30,892 nucleotides of DNA. It comes from CAYMUL01 sp964393605 (GTDB lineage Bacteria > Bacteroidota > Ignavibacteria > Ignavibacteriales > Ignavibacteriaceae). A program made the translations under genes and the position numbers. Numbering within the stretch: position 1 is the stretch's first letter; the number at the start of each line of letters is the position of its first letter. This document shows, piece after piece, positions 1 through 7,481 of the stretch. Below the pieces are notes generated by a model. The model had not been told where the DNA came from and made no database searches. It saw nothing but the letters and a program-made list of their open reading frames with translations. The DNA is taken from positions 1 to 30,892 of the forward strand of contig CAYMUL010000038.1 in the NCBI GenBank assembly GCA_964393605.1. Reading direction: 5' to 3'.

Positions 1-260
1 AATCTAACAAATAAAAAAAAGCGGCGCATCGGTATGATTACCTATTAGGTTACACTTCCGTTTTTCGCACAATACACCTCGACAACTTTCAATATTCATA
101 TCATCGAACTACATTCGGCGGTATGAAAATTTTTACTTTAAGATTTTGTGTCCACGCGCCAAGAGGAAACCCAAAAAGCATTTATCATCTTCTTAATTTC
201 AAATTAATGTTCCGCCGAAAGATTCGCTGCGGCAACGGCGGTATGAGGCGAAAATCGACG
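1..260. other. Left-edge intergenic segment, no gene seen
   Basis: This stretch lies downstream of the minus-strand PEP-binding gene and I see no convincing coding region. A short word, CGGCGGTATGA, occurs twice (about 117-127 and 237-247). A GC-rich inverted repeat (CCGCCG at 212-217 and CGGCGG at 236-241) could form a hairpin downstream of the gene ending at 261. It has no following T-run in the minus direction, so I do not call it a terminator. Confidence 0.5.
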
Positions 261-3200
261 CTACAAATACTTTCCGCTTTTCTTCATCTCATCTAACGAA
301 TTATAAAATTTAATCTTTAAATCAATTTTATTTTTTTGCAGGGAAACTTCCATGCCCGATTTCCATCCTTCAAGCCACAGCTTCATCTTTTTCGAATTTT
401 TATTTTCAACTAAGCCGACTTCAATCTTTCCTAAACCAATGTTCTTCGAAAGAAAGATTTTATTAAAATCATATTCCCACTCCGCCAGAGATCCGCGAAG
501 AGATTTTAAAATTTGTTCTGCGTGAACCTCGAATTTCTTTTCATCATCTTTTAGCAGATTGAACTGCGGTTTAGAAGAATAAATTTCCTCTTCCGACCCT
601 GTGAATACACCCACAGCCATTTCAAGTTCGGCATTCATCAGCACTTTGAGAAGCATGCCGTTTCTCACTTCATTCACATCAATCACAAAGATTGTCGATT
701 CAAATGATTTGTAGCCCGGAAGAATTTCTCCCAATTTATTCTTTGAACGAATTAAAAATTCTTCATCGAAAAAATTCTCTTTATCGTCGGGATAAAGAGG
801 TAAATATCGAATTGACGCTTCAACTAAATCCTGGAAGAAGTGAGTACCGAATGAAAGATCCGGAGAATAACTTCCGCTCTTATATGCAACTTCAATTAAC
901 AGCGCGGTATTCGAAATATCCGAATATGTAACACTAACGCCAAGTTTAATATCGCCGCGGCTTCCCCATCGTCCGGGACCAATAAGCGCAAATTTTCTCT
1001 TCGGTAAAATTTTATTCAACTTACCGATGATCTTTCCAACCAAGAGCATCTCTTCCCGCGAAGGAAGCGAAGCATAAGCATCTCCTTTCACATAAACTAT
1101 GTGAGTTATATCTTGAACTTTTCCATTCGAAACAAATTTGCGCGCGGTGAAAAGTAAATTTTCCTTTTTCAAATCGGAAGGAATCGCATCCGCGTACAGC
1201 TCGCCCGACTGGCTCTGCGGTCTGCACTGAAGCAAGTGAAAGTCATTTCCATCAAACGCAAATTCTATATCGATAGGTGAGTTCATCTTCTCCATTAATA
1301 ATTTTAATACGGAATCGATCAACCGCGTATATTTTTCTTCCTGTATTAATCCGTTAAATGTTGCGATAATATTTTTTTCGGAGTGATCAATATCGAACGG
1401 ATTATAATTTCTAAAATGAACTCCGTCGAACTTGCTGAAAATCTTTTCGGCGAAAGGATAATCTTCGATATGCGATTTCAACAACGAGTTCAAATCCAAA
1501 GTTTGAAATTCATTTTGATCGAGATTCAGAACATCAATTTTCTTGGGAGAATAATTTAGCTCCGCATCAACCGACGCATTTGCTTTAAGCTGTGGCTTCG
1601 CCGGCGAAATTAAAATAGGATAATCATCGCTCAGTCTGTCAACCGCACGTGTGCCTAAACCGGGAACAATGCGTATCAATCCATCTTCACGATTAATTCT
1701 GGGAGACCACCGAAACTCATTTTTGCTGAACGCAACTCCCGCGAACGCAGGCAAAAAATATTTTCCTACTTGAACACCGACAACTTCTTGTATCATTATT
1801 CCCATCTCTTCATGAAAATCGATTAACCCTTTTTCCATGCGGTAGCCAAGCGGATCGGGATGAAATGTTGATGCGTACACTTCGGCAATCGCATCGGTCA
1901 ACGCTTCAAGTCTTTCCTTTTTGCCGCCTTGATTTGCGAGGAACAAACTTTTGTACTTCCCCGAGAATGCGGCACCGACTTGATCTTCGAGCAAACTTGA
2001 AGAGCGCACTACAATTGGATTACCTCCAAAATCATCAAGACAAACAGATAAGCTGTTCACAATGTCCGGTGGGAAACGGGAATTTTTGAACAACTGAACT
2101 ATGTGCGGATATTCTAATTTTATCTCTTCAATATCTTTATATTTTTGCTCGAGAACTTCTTCGAGATTATTGTATTGAATGAAATATAAAATAGTATCCG
2201 AAGTTACATACCAGGTTTTCGGAACTTTTATGTTCGAAATATTTTCAAGATTTTGCTTCGAAGCAATTTCTTTTAAAATGTTAGATGCTAAAAAAAGCCC
2301 CGCACTTTTTCCTCCGAGTTTGCCGTGACTTCCGGGCGGAAAAATAATTTTATCGATTATCGGTTTGAAGTCATCAAGTTGAACAAACTCTTTCGCGATA
2401 GCAATGAAGTTTAAGTTATCGGTGAACAAGCGGCGAAGAAGCGACACGCGCAAACCTTTTTCGTTCGATTCCGATAATGAATATTGTTGCGACTTTAACA
2501 CAAAATAATGACGAACCGCATCGCAAATTTCTGCAAGCGATGTATCGTTGTTCTCCAATGTTTTCACAAGTCCGGCGGATTTTTCTTCTTCAAGATATTT
2601 TTGAATTTTTTGGAGAATAGTATTCGAATCGAGATTTGCTTTTACGAATTCAAGAACTTTTTTTATGAACTCGTTATCACTCTTTAAAAGAATTTTTTTC
2701 ATCGGTTTGTTTTCATCCGCATTTGTTTCATCTTCAAGATTGTAGCCGGAGTTTGCAATCTTTAAAAGGTCTTCCGCATCTTTACTTCCAATCATGCAAA
2801 GGTGATGAAGCAATCTGCGCACGATGCTCGCAAAAAGAATCGGGTCGGTCTTTTGTACCATCTCTAAAATAATTGGCCACTTACCGTTTTCGGAAGTTGA
2901 AACATGCCGCTCAACTTTTTCCAGCTCGTTGATAACCTTCTTCAAGTTTTGGTGAAGAATAAAATGTCCGAGACGTTCGGCGATTGTCTTTAATAATTTT
3001 TGTTCTTCTTTTAAGAAAGGACCGAAATCCGCAGGAGGCATTTGCTCGCGATAAAAGACTTCGAGTCTTCCGCAAACTTTATCTTGAACAAAAATCTCTT
3101 CTTCAATTTTCCACGATGTTTCAAAAAAATTTTCAAGATGATAAACTCTGTCGTTGCAAGTCAAACGCGCCATACACACCGAAGGGAACTGCCAGCCGGG

Positions 3201-3353
3201 AGGAATTGCTTCGAGCACGGTTTTAAAAATTTCTTCCAAACTTTTTTCGGAGTGGTTCAAACTGTCTTCAATTTGATAAAGACAATTCAACTCCTTTGCG
3301 CGCTCGTGGAGTTGATGAATCAAGCCGTCGAGTTGTTTGTTCTCTTCTTTCAT
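261..3353 (-). CDS. PEP/pyruvate-binding domain protein with GAF-like N-terminus
   Basis: This 1030-residue protein carries the nucleotide-binding fold of pyruvate phosphate dikinase/PEP synthase: GGKSAG at residues 347-352, RSSSLLED at 450-457, and an FAFDGNDFHLLQCRPQ-like segment near 735-745. Residues about 20-135 look like a GAF-type sensory domain, followed by a helical linker. The C-terminal third holds a block (GPGRWGS...LGV...SDISN...GTHFFQD) that recurs in the next gene upstream. I see no GGxTSH phosphohistidine swivel motif and no PEP-utilising TIM barrel, so it is not a complete PpsA or PPDK. The family suggests ATP-dependent phosphoryl transfer, but the substrate is unknown. Its ATG overlaps the upstream stop by 4 bases (ATGA), implying translational coupling. 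The domain call is firm; the role is open. Confidence 0.85.
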   Translation of the reverse strand: MKEENKQLDGLIHQLHERAKELNCLYQIEDSLNHSEKSLEEIFKTVLEAIPPGWQFPSVCMARLTCNDRVYHLENFFETSWKIEEEIFVQDKVCGRLEVFYREQMPPADFGPFLKEEQKLLKTIAERLGHFILHQNLKKVINELEKVERHVSTSENGKWPIILEMVQKTDPILFASIVRRLLHHLCMIGSKDAEDLLKIANSGYNLEDETNADENKPMKKILLKSDNEFIKKVLEFVKANLDSNTILQKIQKYLEEEKSAGLVKTLENNDTSLAEICDAVRHYFVLKSQQYSLSESNEKGLRVSLLRRLFTDNLNFIAIAKEFVQLDDFKPIIDKIIFPPGSHGKLGGKSAGLFLASNILKEIASKQNLENISNIKVPKTWYVTSDTILYFIQYNNLEEVLEQKYKDIEEIKLEYPHIVQLFKNSRFPPDIVNSLSVCLDDFGGNPIVVRSSSLLEDQVGAAFSGKYKSLFLANQGGKKERLEALTDAIAEVYASTFHPDPLGYRMEKGLIDFHEEMGIMIQEVVGVQVGKYFLPAFAGVAFSKNEFRWSPRINREDGLIRIVPGLGTRAVDRLSDDYPILISPAKPQLKANASVDAELNYSPKKIDVLNLDQNEFQTLDLNSLLKSHIEDYPFAEKIFSKFDGVHFRNYNPFDIDHSEKNIIATFNGLIQEEKYTRLIDSVLKLLMEKMNSPIDIEFAFDGNDFHLLQCRPQSQSGELYADAIPSDLKKENLLFTARKFVSNGKVQDITHIVYVKGDAYASLPSREEMLLVGKIIGKLNKILPKRKFALIGPGRWGSRGDIKLGVSVTYSDISNTALLIEVAYKSGSYSPDLSFGTHFFQDLVEASIRYLPLYPDDKENFFDEEFLIRSKNKLGEILPGYKSFESTIFVIDVNEVRNGMLLKVLMNAELEMAVGVFTGSEEEIYSSKPQFNLLKDDEKKFEVHAEQILKSLRGSLAEWEYDFNKIFLSKNIGLGKIEVGLVENKNSKKMKLWLEGWKSGMEVSLQKNKIDLKIKFYNSLDEMKKSGKYL

Positions 3354-5098
3354 TGCGTAATTATTCCTTGCAGAGTTGTTGCGTCAACTTTTGCTATAAA
3401 ATTCTTTTCGAACCTCGCATGTTTTACAAACTCCGTTTCTTCAATCGTTTTTTGTGCTTCTAACATTTTCCAATTAATAAACTTTTCATCGTGATGAACA
3501 AAATAATAAAGAACATTGAAACTTGACATATTATGAAAAAAATGTGAACCCTGGCTGAACTCAATATTCATATCGGGCAAAGTTGCTTCAACAATAATTT
3601 TCGCGTTTGAGATATCGCTCCAATTTACGGGAACACCGAGCCACCTATCCGCGCTCCCCCATCTTCCGAAACCGATGAGCAAATATTTTTTATTCTCTTC
3701 GAGAAACTTTTTATTGAAGTATGAAATTTCTTCGGCAATTTTCACGGTAAATTTTTTGTCGAACTTTTCAGGTTTAACAAAAACCACATCGCAAAGATTT
3801 TCTTCAATGCCGTTCCCCATCGCTTTAGCAGAGTACAATAAAAGATTTGGAGAAGAAATTTCATCATCACTGATTTTCACAACTTCTGACGACGTAAAAG
3901 TTTTGCGGATTTGTAGAAAACCAAAATTTATACGCTCTTCTTTTTTATCGATTGTACATGCGAATTCAATTTCAACATTGCTCTCAAAAGATTCTTTACA
4001 ATGATTCAAAAGTTTTTGCATGAATTGATTGAAGTTGTATTCAGTGAACTGAAGCAGCGGTGCAAAATTTATAATTCGCTCTCCGACTCTCCCCGTTCCG
4101 AAATAAATTCTATCATCGTTAGCGGAATAAGTTGAGGCACAAAGTTGAAGCGTGTCGTCAAATTCCGCCTCGGAAAGATTTGCATCAACGAGATACTCCG
4201 CTTCCGTCGAAGGATCGTACATATCAATCTTTCCCATATGCACTGCAAAAAATTTATTTTGTGTTTGTTTAAGAATGTCGGCAGCAGATGCAAAAGGAGG
4301 TGAAATTTTAGGAAGGTGAAGAGGATACATCCAGCACAAACCGCCGTCAACGATTGTCTTTCCCAAACCGAGCGCGAGATGCACAATTCCATCTTCAGGC
4401 TTTGCTTTTCCGAAAGGATAATAATTGAATGAACGCGCAACACCGGAAATTGTCGGATAAAATCTTTCATGGTGCATTTCGCCGATGACTTCTTGAATTA
4501 TCACAGCCATTTTTTCTTCTTCAAATGTTCGGTTAATTGCACGAAGATAATTTTTCGCTTCGGAAAAGAAAGTTGAAGCGAAGACAAATTTTATAGCTTC
4601 AATCAATTTTTGAAAACGGAGTTCGGGAGCGGGAAGATTGTTTGCGATCATCTTTGTTGCATACACTCCGGCGAATGGATGAGCAAGTTCATCTTCGAGC
4701 ATGCTCGATGATCTTATTGCAAGCGGTTGATTAATATTTGCGACGATAGAGCGAAGATCGCCCAATATTGATACGGGTAAATCAGCTTGCAAAAATTTGT
4801 GAACAATAATTTTTTCGGATAACTCCGCATAAGCAGTCTCGTAAAGTTTATTCATTTTCATGAATTGATCGAACACATCTGTTCGAATGACAATCATGCG
4901 CGGAATTTTTAATTCTATTTGAGAAAAATTATTTAAAGAATTGAATTCGTCAATAATACTTTTTACTTCGGCAAGCCCGGAAGCTTTACCGCCGAAATTT
5001 CCTCCGCCGATAAATGCAAACTTGTTTTCGGATTGAAAAAAATTTCTGTCGAAAGGGAGAAATTCTTTTTCGAGCAATTTATTTTTAGGGGAAATCAT
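3350..5098 (-). CDS. PEP/pyruvate-binding domain protein (paralogue of next gene)
   Basis: This 582-residue protein is a shorter paralogue of the 1030-residue protein it overlaps. Visible motifs are GGGNFGGKASGL at about residues 31-42, RSSSMLED at 129-136, an IEFAC...FGFLQIRK segment, and the C-terminal GFGRWGSADRWLGVPV...SDISN...GSHFFHN block. These match the ATP-binding half of PEP synthase/PPDK. The phosphohistidine and PEP-binding domains are missing and so is the GAF-like N-terminus. It lies 18 bases after glutamate dehydrogenase and overlaps the next gene by 4 bases, so the three genes are almost certainly one transcript. Two unequal paralogues in tandem could form a heteromeric kinase, which is inference. 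The substrate cannot be read from the sequence. Confidence 0.83.
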   Translation of the reverse strand: MISPKNKLLEKEFLPFDRNFFQSENKFAFIGGGNFGGKASGLAEVKSIIDEFNSLNNFSQIELKIPRMIVIRTDVFDQFMKMNKLYETAYAELSEKIIVHKFLQADLPVSILGDLRSIVANINQPLAIRSSSMLEDELAHPFAGVYATKMIANNLPAPELRFQKLIEAIKFVFASTFFSEAKNYLRAINRTFEEEKMAVIIQEVIGEMHHERFYPTISGVARSFNYYPFGKAKPEDGIVHLALGLGKTIVDGGLCWMYPLHLPKISPPFASAADILKQTQNKFFAVHMGKIDMYDPSTEAEYLVDANLSEAEFDDTLQLCASTYSANDDRIYFGTGRVGERIINFAPLLQFTEYNFNQFMQKLLNHCKESFESNVEIEFACTIDKKEERINFGFLQIRKTFTSSEVVKISDDEISSPNLLLYSAKAMGNGIEENLCDVVFVKPEKFDKKFTVKIAEEISYFNKKFLEENKKYLLIGFGRWGSADRWLGVPVNWSDISNAKIIVEATLPDMNIEFSQGSHFFHNMSSFNVLYYFVHHDEKFINWKMLEAQKTIEETEFVKHARFEKNFIAKVDATTLQGIITQ

Positions 5099-5116
5099 TT
5101 CGGCGGTTCACAAATG

Positions 5117-6403
5117 TTAAACCCAGCCGCGATCTTTACATGCTTGCGCAACTCTGTTCACAGAAATCACATATGCCGCATCGCGCATGTATAATTTTTT
5201 TCGACGCGCCATTTCACTCACTGCTAAATATGCCGAAGTCATTTTAATATCAAGTCGGCTGAGAACTTCGTCGCGCTCCCAATAATAATTCATATTACTC
5301 TGAACTTGTTCAAAATAACTGCATGTAACTCCGCCGGCATTTGCAAGAAAATCGGGAATAACAAAAATATTTTTTGATTTAAAATATTCGTCAGCATCAG
5401 GTGTTGTCGGACCATTCGCCCCTTCGACGATAAGTTTTACTTTCGGACTGATCATCTCAACATTTTCTTTATTGATTTGATTTTCAAGTGCGGCAGGAAT
5501 CAAAATATCAACTTCCTGTTTCAGCCAAACTTCTCCCGGAAGAATTTCATAACCGATCTCTTTCGCTTTTGATTTATCAATTCCGCCGAAGGAATCTGTA
5601 ATTGATAAAAGTTGTTCGAAATCTATTCCCTCTTTTCTTTTAAAAGTAATTGACGCTTGTAATTCATGATCCCAACAACTCACGGCAATAACTTTTCCGC
5701 CAAGTTGAGTGTAAAGTTGTAAAGCATATTGAGCAACATTTCCGAAACCTTGAATGCTTGCGGTTGTATCTGAAATTCTAATATTCATTTCTTTAAGTGC
5801 TTCGCGAAGAGTAAAGATTACGCCATATCCGGTTGCTTCTTTTCTGCCGAGCGAGCCGCCGAGATTTGTCGGTTTGCCCGTAATAAAGCCGGGATATTTT
5901 GCACCGCGAATCGTTTCAAATTCATCGAGCATCCAGAGCATGTGCTGCGCGTTTGTCATTACATCCGGTGCCGGAACATCTTGCAATGGACCAATATCTT
6001 TAAACATCTGACGAACCCAGCCGCGGCAAATTTGTTCCTGTTCTCTCAAACTTAAATTGTGAGGGTCGCAAATTACACCCCCCTTACCTCCACCGAGCGG
6101 AATATTGACGACGGCGCATTTCCAGGTCATCCACATTGCAAGCGCACGAACCGTGTCGAGTGTTTCTTGCGGGTGAAAACGAATTCCACCTTTACACGGA
6201 CCGATAGCATCGTTATGTTGCACGCGGAACGCGCGAAAAACTTCTGTTCGTCCCCCATCCATTTTAACAGGAATTGCGAAACTGAATTCGCGTAACGGAT
6301 AACGAAGTAATGAACGTGTGCCCTGTTCTAAGTTTAGCAAATCGGCGGCTTTATCAAACTGACTTTGCGCCATTTCAAACGGATTAAATGATTTATTTTT
6401 CAT
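5117..6403 (-). CDS. gdhA: Glutamate dehydrogenase (Glu/Leu/Phe/Val dehydrogenase family)
   Basis: This 428-residue enzyme catalyses reversible oxidative deamination of glutamate to 2-oxoglutarate and ammonia in the cytoplasm. The substrate-binding lysine lies in GPCKGGIRFHP (Lys71), the catalytic lysine in PLGGGKGGV (Lys107), and the conserved aspartate in PAPDVMTN (Asp147). A Rossmann motif GFGNVA at 219-224 binds the nicotinamide cofactor. Length and motif order match the hexameric GDH family. NAD versus NADP preference cannot be settled by eye. The start is ATG at 6403. Only a weak, distant AAAGGT precedes it, and a small ORF ends 11 bases inside the gene, which may matter for its translation. 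Two PEP/pyruvate-binding genes follow in the same transcript, linking nitrogen and carbon metabolism. Confidence 0.95.
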   Translation of the reverse strand: MKNKSFNPFEMAQSQFDKAADLLNLEQGTRSLLRYPLREFSFAIPVKMDGGRTEVFRAFRVQHNDAIGPCKGGIRFHPQETLDTVRALAMWMTWKCAVVNIPLGGGKGGVICDPHNLSLREQEQICRGWVRQMFKDIGPLQDVPAPDVMTNAQHMLWMLDEFETIRGAKYPGFITGKPTNLGGSLGRKEATGYGVIFTLREALKEMNIRISDTTASIQGFGNVAQYALQLYTQLGGKVIAVSCWDHELQASITFKRKEGIDFEQLLSITDSFGGIDKSKAKEIGYEILPGEVWLKQEVDILIPAALENQINKENVEMISPKVKLIVEGANGPTTPDADEYFKSKNIFVIPDFLANAGGVTCSYFEQVQSNMNYYWERDEVLSRLDIKMTSAYLAVSEMARRKKLYMRDAAYVISVNRVAQACKDRGWV

Positions 6404-6512
6404 GATGTTTTTTTACCTTTAGAATTTTTAGATTTGGATAACTATCTCCGGTAACATTGAAACTACTCGATTTCATTGCTGATGCTACACTGTTGCTTAT
6501 GGAGATAATCAT
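6393..6512 (-). CDS. Possible 39-aa small ORF overlapping gdhA start
   Basis: An ATG at 6512 opens a 39-codon frame that ends with TAA inside the glutamate dehydrogenase gene, overlapping it by 11 bases. The peptide starts MIISISNSVASAMKSSSF and has a lysine-rich end, KILKVKKHHEK. An AGGA sits directly against the ATG, which is too close for a normal ribosome binding site, and an internal ATG at codon 13 is an alternative start. The overlap geometry would suit translational coupling to gdhA or a leader peptide. I do not recognise the peptide, and the frame could be open by chance. Confidence 0.25.
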   Translation of the reverse strand: MIISISNSVASAMKSSSFNVTGDSYPNLKILKVKKHHEK

Positions 6513-6609
6513 TCCTAAAAAAAATTTATTATTGACACTTCAAAAATATGAAATCTTCGTTCGGCATTTTGGTAAATCAACAATTAAAATTTTTTAAGAA
6601 AGCGTAAAA

Positions 6610-6927
6610 TTATTTCGAAAAAAATTTCAAGCCGACAATTCCCGCTATAATCAGAAACATAAAAAATAAACGAATAAGTTCTTTCGATTCATCAAACAGA
6701 AGGATGCCGAGAATTGCCGTTCCAACCGCACCGATTCCCGTCCACACTGCGTAAGCCGTGCCGACAGGTATTCCCTTCACTGCGGTTGACAACATTCCCA
6801 TACTTATAACCATCGCGGCTATTGTAATAATTGACGGCGTGAGAATTGTAAATCCTTTTGTGTACTTCAAACCAACTGCCCAAACTATTTCAAAAATTCC
6901 GGCGATAAATAAAATTGTCCAATGCAT
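6610..6927 (-). CDS. sugE: SMR-family exporter, SugE/Gdx type (guanidinium exporter)
   Basis: This 105-residue inner-membrane protein has the four transmembrane helices and compact size of small multidrug resistance transporters. The membrane-embedded glutamate is Glu13 (GIFEIVWAVGLKYT). The GTAYAVWTGIGAVG stretch in helix 3 and the WAVGLKYTKGF segment match the SugE/Gdx branch, which exports guanidinium, rather than EmrE/QacE. It would work as an antiparallel dimer exchanging guanidinium for protons. The start ATG has AAGGA about 6 bases upstream. It stands alone, with no partner SMR gene adjacent. I could not see a guanidine riboswitch in the upstream 200 bases. Confidence 0.93.
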   Translation of the reverse strand: MHWTILFIAGIFEIVWAVGLKYTKGFTILTPSIITIAAMVISMGMLSTAVKGIPVGTAYAVWTGIGAVGTAILGILLFDESKELIRLFFMFLIIAGIVGLKFFSK

Positions 6928-7481
6928 TTTAATTCCTTATAAATGATTTGTAAAATAATCCGGATCAATGAAAATCAATCTTTGAAATTTTCCTATCATA
7001 ACTTCTTTACAAAGGATGAACAAGCCACATATTTTTTATCTAGAAAAGTAGCTCTGCCCTAAACAAATATTTTCATGCGGTAAAGCCCGGTTTAATTCTA
7101 ATTTGTTCCGTTCTAAAAAGTGAACTGAAATAATTTCTAACTGAAATTACGCAAAACTACCAATAGCACACGGATGACGCAGATACTACTAATTTTCACA
7201 GATTTCTATCAGCGAAGATCAGTCAAAATCAGCACTATCAGTGTTCTGTTTCTAATAAATATCTGCGCCGACGGTTTCTAATATTTTTTATCGCGATTAA
7301 AAAAACGAATTTAATTTTTGTTATTCTAAGAAATAGAAGAATTTATGATGCGATTTTACTTTTATTTTGGACAACACGTGATAATAGAATTTTCCGTCAA
7401 AATTTATTTGAGGAAGTTTCTTTAAATCTCTAACTTAAAACACTCAAATGTAAATATTATATCTAAACAAATGGAGAAGCA
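6928..7481. other. Divergent intergenic region (554 bp)
   Basis: This AT-rich spacer separates the minus-strand exporter gene from the plus-strand VPS10-type gene, so it must hold promoters for both. I could not assign -35/-10 elements with confidence. It carries one full copy of a dispersed 108-bp repeat (listed separately). Apart from that repeat I see no gene, RNA gene or clear hairpin. Confidence 0.6.
7149..7256 (+). repeat. Dispersed 108-bp intergenic repeat, copy 1
   Basis: The segment beginning ACGCAAAACTACCAATAGCA matches the reverse complement of 30745-30852 along all 108 bases without a gap, about 91 identities by hand count. It is built from short recurring words such as CAGAT, CTGAT and ATCAG. 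A degraded fragment of the same repeat lies at 20968-21014. Both full copies are intergenic and non-coding. Confidence 0.85.

Noticed and set aside
212..241. GC-rich hairpin downstream of the first gene
   Set aside because: Only 6 bp of stem around an 18-base loop and no T-run in the minus direction; too weak to call a terminator.
261..3353. Annotation of the larger twin as PEP synthase (ppsA)
   Set aside because: The phosphohistidine swivel motif and the PEP-binding barrel are absent, so the full PpsA reaction is not supported.
3042..3494. 150-codon plus-strand open frame
   Set aside because: It lies antisense across the junction of the two PEP/pyruvate-binding genes, has no family features and has biased composition expected of a shadow frame.
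6532..6537. TTGACA, a consensus -35 box on the plus strand
   Set aside because: No plus-strand gene follows within a useful distance; the next genes on both sides are on the minus strand.
6928..7130. Possible guanidine riboswitch before the SugE/Gdx gene
   Set aside because: I looked for ykkC-type conserved segments and for paired ACGR-loop hairpins on the minus strand and saw neither; a covariance-model search would be needed to exclude it.
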